Assembly: GCA_016287815.1 (NCBI GenBank)
Contig: JAEEWW010000013.1
Coordinates: 1 to 42,856 of the forward strand
Length of the DNA stretch: 42,856 nt
Source of the DNA: Treponema sp.
GTDB lineage: Bacteria > Spirochaetota > Spirochaetia > Treponematales > Treponemataceae
Reading direction: 5' to 3'
The notes below the pieces were generated by a model. That model searched no databases and was not told the DNA's origin. It worked only from the letters and a program-made list of their open reading frames with translations. Positions within the stretch are counted from its first letter, which is position 1; each line of letters starts with the position of its first letter. A program made the translations under genes and the position numbers. Of this stretch, positions 8,555 to 16,646 are shown piece after piece.

Positions 8555-10393
8555 CTATTTTTTCTTCTTAATCGAAAATTCTACGCGGCGGTTTTTCCAC
8601 CAGTTCTTTGGATCTGAACTTGTATCTATAGGATTTTTATCACCTCTTCCTACATAAGCAAGCTGTTCTTTTTTTACTCCATGCCTAATAAGTTCTTCCA
8701 TAATTACTTTTGCACGTTTTTCAGAAAGAGGAAGAACTTCTTCCCGGTTTTCTTTTTCAGTTCCAGAAATATTATTTCCATAACCTTCAACGGTAACTAT
8801 ACAGTCTTCATGCTTTTTAAGCTGACGCACAATGGCTCGGAAAGTCTGTTCAAGTTCAAGCTGCTGTTCTATTGTTAAATCATCAAAGGTTTCCTGATCT
8901 GCATCAAACCTGAAAGACATTACAACAATTTTCCATTCAGCTTCACCTTTACGAATCATAAGAATTCCTGAATGGATTTCATCTTTTGCAGACAAATATG
9001 TTATACCTGTTCTTTTTTTATCTGCAGCATTCGGAATAATTTCAAAGTCAACCTCGTATTTTTCAGCAGAATAAACGACTTCTTCACCGCGGTCACTAAG
9101 TCCGTCCCATTCAACTTGTTCAGGAACTTTCCCCTTGCCATTAAAAGTTTTTATTACGCTTCCACCCTGATCCTTTATTTCTACTTTCCAGTTTTCAGGA
9201 TAAGAAATTGAATTTTCATAGCTTAGGGCGATTTTAGCAATATCATCAACGCCATCTCTGTCAGGAGAAAAATCTTCAGTTAAAACTTTTATAGAACAGC
9301 TAAGCCGTTCTGCATTGGGAATTTTATCAAGTTCATTTACTTCGATGCGCATGGCCTCAGAATCATCAATGGCATTCTTTGATTTTAATTCTGCTTCTTC
9401 TGCATGAGCCATAATGATTTTCTTCTGATCCTGTAAAAGCTCTTCAATTCCCACAGGTTCTTCACTTATATCAATATTAGTTTCTGGTTTGGTAACTTTC
9501 TGTACCGCAGGTTTTGAATCCGGTCTTTCCCTTGCAGGAAAATTATCCTGTTCTACAAATTCACTTGCTGCCTGACGCTTTTTTTCCTGAGCAAGCTGCT
9601 CTGCAACTTTTTCACTTTCAATCTGAGCCGGAGTTTTGGCAGGTAAAGAGTCAGAAACAATTTCGCTTTCTATCTGTGCCTGAGATTTTACAGGCAGAGA
9701 TTCATCAACTTTTTCACTTAAAGGAACAGGAAGCGGCGGCGCAACATATTTTCCATCTACAAGTTCTGATTCTGCCTGCATTCCCTGTTTAGCAGAAAGA
9801 TTTGCAACATTATCCGGCAATTGTTCGGTTTGAGCCAGAAGTGCTTCCTGCGCAAGCCTGTCATTTTCTATTTGAGTATCCAGAAGCCCGATTAGAATTT
9901 TTATCTTAGGTGTCTGCGCATTATCACTGTCTTTTTCTATGAATTTTTCATAATACGCTTTTGCATCGCCCCAGCGTTTAAGCTTTAAATACGTATTCGC
10001 TTTATTTAAAATCGGGCTTGTTTTTTCAGGATTTGCGGCTTCGGCTGCAGAATAGTATTCGAGAGCCTTTGAAAAATCATTTAAGGCAAAAGCAGCATTA
10101 CCTGCATTTAAATTCAATGTATAAGTATCAGAATAAGGAACTTCAAGTCCGCGCTGAAAAGCAGAAAGTGCCTGCGGATATTTTTTTATCTGATAATAGC
10201 TTAGCCCAAGATAGTTATACAAAACAGGATCTGAACCCGGCTGGGCAATTTCTTTTTCCAGAACAGGAATGGCAGCTTCCGGTCTGTTTAATCTGAAAAG
10301 TTTTTCGCCGTTACTTTGAGAACTTTGAACCTGTGCAAAAATTCCTGCTGAAAAAGAAATTAAAACCAGGCAAAAAATATGTATCTTTTTCAT
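8555..10393 (-). CDS. Exported TPR protein with C-terminal OmpA-like domain
   Basis: 612 residues. The N-terminus is a signal peptide (MKKIHIFCLVLISFSAGIFA). TPR units span about 25-170. A low-complexity segment at about 195-310 contains near-repeats of AQIESE. A FlgD/immunoglobulin-like module begins near 370 (FSPDRDGVDDIAKIALSY), and an OmpA-type peptidoglycan-binding domain ends the protein (VEGYGNN, LSEKRAKVIMEELI, WWKNRRVEFSI). This indicates a periplasmic or outer-membrane-attached scaffold that grips peptidoglycan and assembles partners through its TPRs. AAGGAC 8 bases before the ATG is the ribosome site. It is divergent from the next TPR gene. Confidence 0.85.
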   Translation of the reverse strand: MKKIHIFCLVLISFSAGIFAQVQSSQSNGEKLFRLNRPEAAIPVLEKEIAQPGSDPVLYNYLGLSYYQIKKYPQALSAFQRGLEVPYSDTYTLNLNAGNAAFALNDFSKALEYYSAAEAANPEKTSPILNKANTYLKLKRWGDAKAYYEKFIEKDSDNAQTPKIKILIGLLDTQIENDRLAQEALLAQTEQLPDNVANLSAKQGMQAESELVDGKYVAPPLPVPLSEKVDESLPVKSQAQIESEIVSDSLPAKTPAQIESEKVAEQLAQEKKRQAASEFVEQDNFPARERPDSKPAVQKVTKPETNIDISEEPVGIEELLQDQKKIIMAHAEEAELKSKNAIDDSEAMRIEVNELDKIPNAERLSCSIKVLTEDFSPDRDGVDDIAKIALSYENSISYPENWKVEIKDQGGSVIKTFNGKGKVPEQVEWDGLSDRGEEVVYSAEKYEVDFEIIPNAADKKRTGITYLSAKDEIHSGILMIRKGEAEWKIVVMSFRFDADQETFDDLTIEQQLELEQTFRAIVRQLKKHEDCIVTVEGYGNNISGTEKENREEVLPLSEKRAKVIMEELIRHGVKKEQLAYVGRGDKNPIDTSSDPKNWWKNRRVEFSIKKKK

Positions 10394-10443
10394 TAAAAAG
10401 TCCTTATAATATATTATAATATAAAATTAGTAAGAAAGTAGCC

Positions 10444-10449
10444 TATAAT
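10444..10449 (+). promoter_or_regulatory. Divergent promoter region, -10 TATAAT
   Basis: The 103-base space between the divergent TPR/OmpA gene and the membrane TPR gene holds TATAAT at 10444-10449 on the plus strand and several TATAAT-like boxes on the minus strand around 10408-10425. No good -35 box is visible for either direction, so only the -10 elements are supported. Confidence 0.35.
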
Positions 10450-10496
10450 ATTGCAGTTTTCAGGTAAATCTACTACTCTTAATTTTCGGAGGAATC

Positions 10497-11867
10497 ATGC
10501 CTTTTGCTCAGCTAATTTTTATTATCGGACTTGCCTTTGCTGTAACTATTTTAATTATCGTTATAATAAAATCTATTGCAGTTCCAAAACACATTGAAGG
10601 AATAAAAAAACTTATTTCTCAGGGAAAAAATGCACAGGCTATAAAACTTGCAAAATCGATGCTTGCAAAAACACCAGATGATTACATGGCTCATTACTAT
10701 CTTGGAAAAGCATACCTTGCAGATAATCGCAGTGAACTTGCCTTAATGGAATATAAAACTGTAAATCAGACGGCAGTTTTTGGCGTTGACCTTCCTGAAC
10801 TTGAATTCAGAAAAGAACTATCAGCATTATATTCAAAATATCATTTAAATGATGCCGCATTAAAAGAATATCTTCTGCTTACAAAAATGGAACCTGGCAA
10901 TGCAGAAAATTTTTACAATGCAGGCAATATTTACGACAACCAGAATCATCCTGAAATTGCTTTAGGGTTTTATCAGAAAGCGATAGCACTTAACAAACGG
11001 CATGCAAAAGCTCACGCCGCATTAGGTCTTGTTTTGTTCCGCACCAAACAGCTTGGAGAAGCAAAAAAAGAAATTGACCTTGCAATTCAACTTAGTCCGG
11101 ATATTGCTTCAAATTATTATTACCTTGGAAAAATTCTTAAAGGAAACAAAGATTACGGTGCAGCCGTAAAAGCTTTTGAAAAATCTTTGCGCGATCCTGA
11201 ATACCGCCAGAAATCCTTAATTGAAAAAGGAACCTGCTTTCTTTTGGGCGAAAGCCTTGATAATGCAGCCACAGATTTTGAGCGCGCAATAGCAGCAGGA
11301 GCAAAAGAAACAACACCTTCCAGAGATACCCTTTTTGCCCGCTATTTTTTGGCTTCAGTTTTTGAAAAACAGCGTAAAATTGAAAAAGCAATCGAACAGT
11401 GGAAAATCATTTTTGAAAAAGAAAGAAATTTCCGCGATGTTGCTGCAAAGCTTTCTGAATATCAGGATGTTCAGAACAATGATTCTATGAAAGAATACCT
11501 TACCTGCAACGATTCAGATTTTAAAGACTTATGTCAGAAAATTGTAACGGCAATGAAAATGAGCACTCAGCAGCTTTCAGGCATTAAGGACGGATGCATA
11601 ATTATTGCCACGGACAACAACAGCGAAAGCTGGCGCAATGTAAGAAAACAACTTTCTTTAATCCGCTTCAGCCGTTCTTCTGCAGTACTTGAAGATTCTG
11701 TTGTCCGTGAATGTCTTGACAAGGCAAAATCTTCAAACTGTATAAAATCTATTATAGTTTCAAGTTCAGGCTATACCGGCAGTGCAAAGAAATTTGCAGA
11801 AAACAGACCTGTTGAACTTTTTGACAAATCAAAACTTGAAAAATTACTTTCAGCGGCGGCAATATAG
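10497..11867 (+). CDS. Membrane-anchored TPR protein with Mrr-like C-terminal domain
   Basis: 456 residues. One N-terminal membrane helix (LIFIIGLAFAVTILIIVIIK, about 5-25) is followed by at least five TPR units (about 40-330), which should face the cytoplasm. The last ~110 residues resemble the catalytic domain of Mrr-type restriction enzymes: CIIIATD, then IRFSRSSAVLEDSVVREC, IIVSSSGYTGSAKKFAENR and VELFDKSKLEKLL. In active Mrr domains the second segment begins with QxK; here the lysine position appears to be Ile, so nuclease activity is doubtful. GGAGG precedes the ATG. The metallophosphoesterase starts 21 bases downstream. The role is unknown; it may be a membrane scaffold with a nucleic-acid-binding or vestigial nuclease fold. 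Confidence 0.8.
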   Translation: MPFAQLIFIIGLAFAVTILIIVIIKSIAVPKHIEGIKKLISQGKNAQAIKLAKSMLAKTPDDYMAHYYLGKAYLADNRSELALMEYKTVNQTAVFGVDLPELEFRKELSALYSKYHLNDAALKEYLLLTKMEPGNAENFYNAGNIYDNQNHPEIALGFYQKAIALNKRHAKAHAALGLVLFRTKQLGEAKKEIDLAIQLSPDIASNYYYLGKILKGNKDYGAAVKAFEKSLRDPEYRQKSLIEKGTCFLLGESLDNAATDFERAIAAGAKETTPSRDTLFARYFLASVFEKQRKIEKAIEQWKIIFEKERNFRDVAAKLSEYQDVQNNDSMKEYLTCNDSDFKDLCQKIVTAMKMSTQQLSGIKDGCIIIATDNNSESWRNVRKQLSLIRFSRSSAVLEDSVVRECLDKAKSSNCIKSIIVSSSGYTGSAKKFAENRPVELFDKSKLEKLLSAAAI

Positions 11868-11888
11868 TTTTTAGGTTCTATAGTTTCA

Positions 11889-12635
11889 ATGAAATTTTTA
11901 TGTGTTTCAGATCAGATAGATCCTCTGATTTACAGTCCCGGGATAAAAGAACGGTTCAAAGATGTTGATGCCGTTCTTTGTGCCGGGGATTTGCCGCTTG
12001 ATTATGTGGATTTTATAGTTTCTTCCCTTAACAAGCCGACCTTTTTTATTTTTGGCAACCATAATCTGGAAGATTTTCACCTTTATCACAGACAAAATTC
12101 CGCCATTACAGCTGGTCATTTAAACATGGCAGAAATAGGAAATTCCGCAGCTTTTAATGGTTTTGGCCACGGTGCTGAATATACAGGTTTTAAATCTATA
12201 AGAACAAATATTTTTTTTACAAATCCTGAAACAGGCAAAAAAACTCCACTGCTTATTACAGGGGCATCAGGTTCAATCCGCTACAACAACGGAATGAATC
12301 AGTATACTGACACGCAGATGTTTATAAAGCTTCTGCTAATGATTCCAAAACTTCTTATAAATAAAATTCTTTACGGACGCTACGTTGATATCTTTTTAGC
12401 CCATGCAACACCAAGAAAAGTTCACGACCTGGAAGATAACTGTCACAAGGGATTTTCGTGCTACAACTGGTTCATTAAAAAATTCAAACCGGTTTATTTT
12501 GTTCACGGCCATATTCATTTGTATGACAGCCGTGCTGAACGCGTAACCGAATACGAAGGAACAAAAGTTGTAAATGCGTTCGGCTATACGGTAATTGAAC
12601 TTACAGAAAATCAAATATTTATAGAAAACAAATAA
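11889..12635 (+). CDS. Calcineurin-like metallophosphoesterase
   Basis: 248 residues. Metallophosphoesterase motifs appear in order: SD at 7-8, GDLP with D34, GNHN at 56-59, AHATP with H near 172, and HGHIH near 206-209. The first motif is normally DxH, but here it reads D8-Q-I, so one metal-ligand histidine is replaced. There is no signal peptide, so it is cytoplasmic. It follows the membrane TPR gene by 21 bases and precedes the ParB-fold gene by 45, probably in one operon. The substrate (nucleotide, phosphoprotein or phosphodiester) is not predictable. Confidence 0.82.
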   Translation: MKFLCVSDQIDPLIYSPGIKERFKDVDAVLCAGDLPLDYVDFIVSSLNKPTFFIFGNHNLEDFHLYHRQNSAITAGHLNMAEIGNSAAFNGFGHGAEYTGFKSIRTNIFFTNPETGKKTPLLITGASGSIRYNNGMNQYTDTQMFIKLLLMIPKLLINKILYGRYVDIFLAHATPRKVHDLEDNCHKGFSCYNWFIKKFKPVYFVHGHIHLYDSRAERVTEYEGTKVVNAFGYTVIELTENQIFIENK

Positions 12636-12680
12636 TTTGCATTTAAAAATTAAAATTTAAGGATTAAGTTTGAGGTAAAA

Positions 12681-13577
12681 ATGATTAATAATTCAGAAGC
12701 AGATTTTAACAAAGCCTACAACAAAGCTCTTGTTCACGAAATTCAGCATCTTTTTAATCCGGAAGAAGCTTCGCTTATTTCTTTTTCAGATATAAAAAAA
12801 CTATTAAAACCAAAAAATGAAAGTTACATAGGCATAAAAACAATTCCAATTTCTTCAATCGTTGGCAGTGAAGACCGATACAACGATTTTGACAAAGAAT
12901 TTTTTCCAAAAAACCTGCATTTAAGAAGCCGCTGGCAAAGTATAGATGATGCTCATCAAAAAGATATAATTCTTCCGCCAATTTCTCTTTATGAATTAGG
13001 TGGACTTTATTTTGTACGAGACGGAAATCACAGGGTTTCTGTTGCAAAAGCCCAGGGAATTGAATTCATAGACGCGGAAGTTGTAAGCCTGAAAACAGAA
13101 ATAAAACTGAAACCCGGTCTTTCTTACAAAAAGATGAAAAAACAGGTTATAAATTACGAAAAAAGAGTTTTTTACTCTGAAACAAATTTCGGTGATATAA
13201 CAGACTACTGGTGTCTGGATTTTTCAGCAACCGGACAATATGATGTAATTTACAATCACATTTTGACCCACAAATATTATATCAACCAAAACAAAACAGA
13301 AGAAATAAGCATGCAGGAAGCTATTACGTCCTGGTTTGAAACTGTTTATCTTCCTGTAATAAAGCACATTACAAACAGGAAAATTTTAAGGCGATTTCCG
13401 GGCCGCACCCCTTCTGATTTATACGTATGGTTCATAAAATACTGGGATGAAATTAAGACAAAATTCGGTGAAAGCTACAGCATAGATGACACAATCGAAG
13501 ATTTTACAGAAAGATATGGAGTTCGCTTTTTCAGGCGAATAAAAAATAAAATAACCAAAATTTTAATGGATTTTTAA
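12681..13577 (+). CDS. ParB/sulfiredoxin-fold protein of unknown function
   Basis: 298 residues. A ParB N-terminal-like motif is clear at about 112-131 (FVRDGNHRVSVAKAQGIEFI), with a basic region around 145-165 and a C-terminal half rich in aromatic residues (WFETVYLPVI, DLYVWFIKYWDEI). It has no ParB helix-turn-helix, so it is not the chromosome-partitioning ParB. The GNHR motif can bind or hydrolyse nucleotides in this fold. It is related in appearance to DUF4032-type proteins, though that assignment is uncertain. It sits between a phosphoesterase and a STAS protein and may be a nucleotide-responsive component, which is inference only. Confidence 0.7.
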   Translation: MINNSEADFNKAYNKALVHEIQHLFNPEEASLISFSDIKKLLKPKNESYIGIKTIPISSIVGSEDRYNDFDKEFFPKNLHLRSRWQSIDDAHQKDIILPPISLYELGGLYFVRDGNHRVSVAKAQGIEFIDAEVVSLKTEIKLKPGLSYKKMKKQVINYEKRVFYSETNFGDITDYWCLDFSATGQYDVIYNHILTHKYYINQNKTEEISMQEAITSWFETVYLPVIKHITNRKILRRFPGRTPSDLYVWFIKYWDEIKTKFGESYSIDDTIEDFTERYGVRFFRRIKNKITKILMDF

Positions 13578-13601
13578 TTGTGTTGAGTTAGAATTTTGTG
13601 T

Positions 13602-13961
13602 ATGGAATTAAACGTACACAAAATTAATGAAACGTATATTATCGACATACTCGGAGAAATGGACATTTACAATGTCTCTCAGTTACGGTCGCTTTTTTCC
13701 AAAATGCTTTCTAAAAACGTACGTTCATTCATTATAAACATGCAGAATGTTGACTATATCGACTCAGCAGGAATCGGAGCCTTAATTTATATCTGCGAGA
13801 AAATTTCAAAAGAAGATTTGCAGCTGGCTATAGTAAATGTTCATGGAATTGTACAAACCGTAATAGAACTTACAAAGCTTGGCTTTTATTTTCCTATATA
13901 TGATTCAATTGACGAAGCCGTTGTAAAATTTCAGGAAGAAATGTCTTTTATGCCGATATAA
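13602..13961 (+). CDS. STAS-domain anti-sigma-factor antagonist
   Basis: 119 residues, a single STAS domain. The core motif INMQNVDYIDSAGIGALI carries the conserved serine that is phosphorylated in SpoIIAA/RsbV-type proteins. Such proteins bind an anti-sigma kinase when unphosphorylated. Start chosen at ATG 13602 (MELNVHKINETYIIDI); a TTG at 13596 with GAG upstream is an alternative. No partner kinase or phosphatase gene is in the window, so its circuit is unknown. It ends the 10497-13961 gene group. Confidence 0.88.
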   Translation: MELNVHKINETYIIDILGEMDIYNVSQLRSLFSKMLSKNVRSFIINMQNVDYIDSAGIGALIYICEKISKEDLQLAIVNVHGIVQTVIELTKLGFYFPIYDSIDEAVVKFQEEMSFMPI

Positions 13962-14139
13962 AGACAATTTTTTATGTCACCTTTTATGTCACGGTAATTT
14001 TTTCACCCGTAAGTCGGCGTTCACTCCACGAGGTTCAAATTAAGCTAAAAAAATCATTTAATAGCATTGAATTGCTAACATTTTTGCTAACAGTGCTAAA
14101 ATTTTATTTTTAACTTTTTATATTATATAAAGTTAATTT
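13962..14139. other. Intergenic region between STAS gene and tmRNA 3' end
   Basis: No gene seen. It contains two close copies of ATGTCAC (13973-13979 and 13985-13991), repeated GCTAAC around 14072-14092, and an AT-rich inverted repeat TTAACTTTTTATA / TATAAAGTTAA (14110-14136) just past the tmRNA 3' end. The last could end the tmRNA transcript but lacks a convincing T-run on the minus strand. Confidence 0.4.
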
Positions 14140-14489
14140 TGGAGATGGGGGGATTTGAACCCCCGTCCGAATACGTGATACCAGCACCTCTACAAGTTTA
14201 TCGATGCGAGGTGATTGTCGGGAAACGGTAGCAGCATCGCAAGCATCGTCTCCGTATTCTGATTAAAAGTCCCGCATAGCGACCAGACACACTATACAGC
14301 AAGTCCTGATTGGCGACAGAAATCCCGAATGTTCAGAACGGCGCAAACAGGTTTCCGGCTAACGCTGATTAAGCAGCGAGAGCTAACTGAGAATTGTCTT
14401 CTGCAGTTAATTTTTTTGTCTGTTCAAAGGACAGGCGGCCTTACCTGCAGTACAGGCTTCATCGTATCCGTCGAAACCGGTGCATCCCC
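14140..14489 (-). ncRNA. ssrA: Transfer-messenger RNA (tmRNA)
   Basis: 350 bases on the minus strand. The acceptor stem pairs GGGGATG (5' end 14489) with CATCTCC (14147-14141) and includes the G3-U wobble that marks alanine tRNA-like molecules. The discriminator A is at 14140 and the T-arm reads GGGTTCAAATCCC. CCA is not encoded (AAA follows), so it must be added enzymatically. The tag frame starts at the GCA resume codon 14404-14402 and reads AEDNSQLALAA before TAA at 14371-14369, ending in the usual ALAA degradation signal. Together with SmpB it rescues stalled ribosomes and tags the unfinished protein for proteolysis, with Lon (39587-42442) among possible proteases. A TATAGT -10 box lies at 14506-14501. 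Confidence 0.97.
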
Positions 14490-14500
14490 GAAATTCAACT

Positions 14501-14506
14501 ACTATA
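14501..14506 (-). promoter_or_regulatory. -10 box of ssrA
   Basis: TATAGT on the minus strand, ending 11 bases before the mature tmRNA 5' end. The start of transcription is probably a few bases upstream of 14489, with 5' processing as in other tRNA-like RNAs. No clear -35 box, because the place is taken by the terminator hairpin. Confidence 0.5.
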
Positions 14507-14513
14507 ATGTAAT

Positions 14514-14556
14514 AAAAAAAAGGCCGGATATGCAAGTATTTTTTGCTAAATCCGGC
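14514..14556 (-). terminator. Rho-independent terminator of the SPOR-protein operon
   Basis: On the minus strand GCCGGAT (14556-14550) pairs with ATCCGGC (14529-14523), with a second short stem in the loop, followed by a run of eight T (14521-14514). It lies 38 bases after the SPOR gene stop and directly upstream of the ssrA promoter, insulating ssrA from read-through. Confidence 0.88.
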
Positions 14557-14594
14557 ACTTTTTATAAAAGTCAAAATAAATTACAACAAAGTTT

Positions 14595-15965
14595 CTATTT
14601 TATTTTCCTTAAGAAACAGTCTTTAAAGCCTTTTGACTTAAACTTCTGCATAACACTTCCGTATTCATCTTTTTCAAGCGGACCAACCATAATTTGATAG
14701 GCATTACCGCTTTTAGATGGAACAAGTGCCAAAGGATAATTGTCCTTATAACTATTCACAAGATTTTCAATATTTTCTGTATCTTTTAGAACAGAAATCT
14801 GAACATAATATTTTCCATTTTTCAAATCTTTTAAGCTTGGAACAATAAAATCGCTCATTTCTTTAGGTTCAGAACTTTCAGCAACGGATGCTATAGGAGC
14901 TTCTTCCTCATAAGTTTTTGCAATCTCTGTATCCTGAACTTCAAGCTGGATAACGTCTGAAGTCTCATTTTCCAAGGCTACAGGCGGATTTTCTGAAGCA
15001 GGAACAAGAACTATAGGAGCATAAGAATCTTCACTATTTTCTTCTCTAGGAATTTCTTCTGTTTCTGCTTCAACAACCTGAACTTCAGGTTCATCTGTCA
15101 CAATAGAAGCTGCACTTTCAGTCGGAGGGACTTCATGTTCAACAGCTTCTGCAACAACTTCATCTTTTACTTCAACTTGTTCAACTGGTTCTGCAGGAGC
15201 TGATTCAGCAACACTTTCTTGAGCCGGAGTTTCTTCAGCCTCAACAGATTCCTGTGCAGGAGTTTCAGCAACTGCAACCTCTGCAGTTTCAGTAACCGTA
15301 GCCGGATGTTCAGGTATTTCTTCAGATTCAACAACTTCTTCCTGTACGGCAGTTTCTGCAGCAGTAGGAACATCGTCAACAGCAACTATTTCTTCAACCG
15401 GATTTTCATCAGGATATTCAATTTTTGTTTCAGAATCAGTTTCTTCCAGTTTTTCTTCTTGGGAAGCATAAGAAGCACCAGCTGTTTCTGCAACAACTGC
15501 ACTTTCAGCAGCAGGAGAAACAAGGCTGCTTTCCTGTGGAACTTCTTCTATAACAGAATCTGTTCCAGAATTAACGGCGTTTTCTTCAGGTTCAGAACCT
15601 TTTGCTATTGTTGCACTTCCATAAACCTGTTCGTCAAGTTTTCCAGTGCGCTTTGTAAGTTTTACAAGATTATTTGCATCTTTTTCTATCTTTAATTCGT
15701 CTGCTGCTTCTGAAGAAAGAAGAATTGCAACACCTTCAGAAGGATCAAGCGAACCAAGTACAAGAATATCAACTGCGTTTCCATTTGCAGGATTTATTAC
15801 AGTAACGCTGTCTCCAGGCAGATAACCTACAGTTTTTCCAAAAAGACCTTCAGGAAGTTCTCCTTTTGCAGCTACAACAGCCCTGCCGTCAACAGAAGGA
15901 CTGAATCCTGTAAAAAACAAACCGGCAAATAATAAGATACCAGCAACAGCAAAGATTCTTTTCAT
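14595..15965 (-). CDS. Exported SPOR-domain protein with RlpA-like N-terminus
   Basis: 456 residues from the ATG at 15965, preferred over 15977 because it begins a clean signal peptide (MKRIFAVAGILLFAGLFFTG) and has GAGAG 6 bases upstream. Residues about 30-95 resemble a double-psi beta-barrel (GKTVGYLPGDSVTVINPANG), like RlpA, but I cannot place catalytic residues. Residues about 120-370 are a very acidic Glu/Val/Ala/Pro linker with the repeat ETPAQESV. Residues about 380-456 form a SPOR domain (GKYYVQISVLKDTENI ... QIMVGPLE), which binds denuded glycan strands at division sites. It is probably a periplasmic or outer-membrane cell-wall/division protein. The start region overlaps the end of the upstream small exported gene. 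Confidence 0.85.
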   Translation of the reverse strand: MKRIFAVAGILLFAGLFFTGFSPSVDGRAVVAAKGELPEGLFGKTVGYLPGDSVTVINPANGNAVDILVLGSLDPSEGVAILLSSEAADELKIEKDANNLVKLTKRTGKLDEQVYGSATIAKGSEPEENAVNSGTDSVIEEVPQESSLVSPAAESAVVAETAGASYASQEEKLEETDSETKIEYPDENPVEEIVAVDDVPTAAETAVQEEVVESEEIPEHPATVTETAEVAVAETPAQESVEAEETPAQESVAESAPAEPVEQVEVKDEVVAEAVEHEVPPTESAASIVTDEPEVQVVEAETEEIPREENSEDSYAPIVLVPASENPPVALENETSDVIQLEVQDTEIAKTYEEEAPIASVAESSEPKEMSDFIVPSLKDLKNGKYYVQISVLKDTENIENLVNSYKDNYPLALVPSKSGNAYQIMVGPLEKDEYGSVMQKFKSKGFKDCFLRKIK

Positions 15966-15973
15966 ACACACTC

Positions 15974-16489
15974 TCATTTTTTTAACCCAATCTTTATTTC
16001 TTTAGCCATTTGAGCAACAAATTGTTCAACTTCCTTTGCAGAATCAACTTTTAATTTTGCCTGTGGAACAGGTTTTATACGTCCGCTTCCAACAGATTCA
16101 TTGACTCTGACTTTTATAGAAGACCAGTCTACAGAAGTAATTCCTGCAAGCTGTACACTATCCGGATTTAAAAGATTTGTTCTGTCATAATTGATTTTTA
16201 TTATAACAAGATAATCCATATAACTGTCTGCAGCTTCCTTTAAAGTTTTATCAGTAACTTCATCACAACTTTCTTCATCCAGAAAAATTGCAGCAGGAGC
16301 ATCGCAGGCAATATCTCCATACTCAAAAAATTCAGAAAGAATATCCTGATTCAACAATTTTGTTGTTTCCAGAATATTTTCTGCGCTTTTATCATTCTGA
16401 AAAAACTGAAACACTATGGAAGACGCATTTGCCATGCTCAACGGCAAAAAACACAACAATAAAAGTGTTAAAAAAATATGTTTTTTCAT
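15974..16489 (-). CDS. Small exported protein of unknown function
   Basis: 171 residues with a signal peptide (MKKHIFLTLLLLCFLPLSMANA). The mature part has a few acidic and aromatic segments and two cysteines about 16 residues apart (near 62 and 78) that could form a disulfide. No known family recognised. Its stop overlaps the in-frame upstream ATG of the SPOR gene (ATGA at 15977-15974), so the two are co-translated and probably act together in the periplasm. Confidence 0.75.
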   Translation of the reverse strand: MKKHIFLTLLLLCFLPLSMANASSIVFQFFQNDKSAENILETTKLLNQDILSEFFEYGDIACDAPAAIFLDEESCDEVTDKTLKEAADSYMDYLVIIKINYDRTNLLNPDSVQLAGITSVDWSSIKVRVNESVGSGRIKPVPQAKLKVDSAKEVEQFVAQMAKEIKIGLKK

Positions 16490-16567
16490 TCTACATTCCC
16501 CAATTAAGGCAGTTTTACCTTATTTTCCTTCAGCTATATTTTCGGAAAAAAAAACTAAACAGATTAG

Positions 16568-16587
16568 CCATATTTATACAAATATGG
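16568..16587. promoter_or_regulatory. Operator-like palindrome upstream of the sugar/XDH-like operon
   Basis: Perfect inverted repeat CCATATTT (16568-16575) / AAATATGG (16580-16587) with a 4-base centre. It directly abuts a -10-like TATAGT (16588-16593) pointing toward the NDP-sugar dehydratase gene, about 55 bases before its ATG. This placement fits a repressor site; the regulator is unknown. Confidence 0.5.
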
Positions 16588-16646
16588 TATAGTTAAGAAA
16601 GTGCGTAAGATTATTCTGCACCCAATATAAAAAAGAAGGGAATAAA

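Noticed and set aside
14007..14045. tRNA fragment
   Set aside because: It has a GGTTCAAAT-like stretch but no complementary arms or acceptor stem.
14329..14697. 122-codon open frame on the plus strand
   Set aside because: It runs antisense through tmRNA, the terminator and the end of the SPOR gene; no ribosome site or family features.
15219..15695. 158-codon open frame on the plus strand
   Set aside because: It lies wholly antisense to the low-complexity linker of the SPOR protein. Its Phe/Ser/Arg/Cys-rich product is the expected shadow of Glu/Ala/Val-rich coding.
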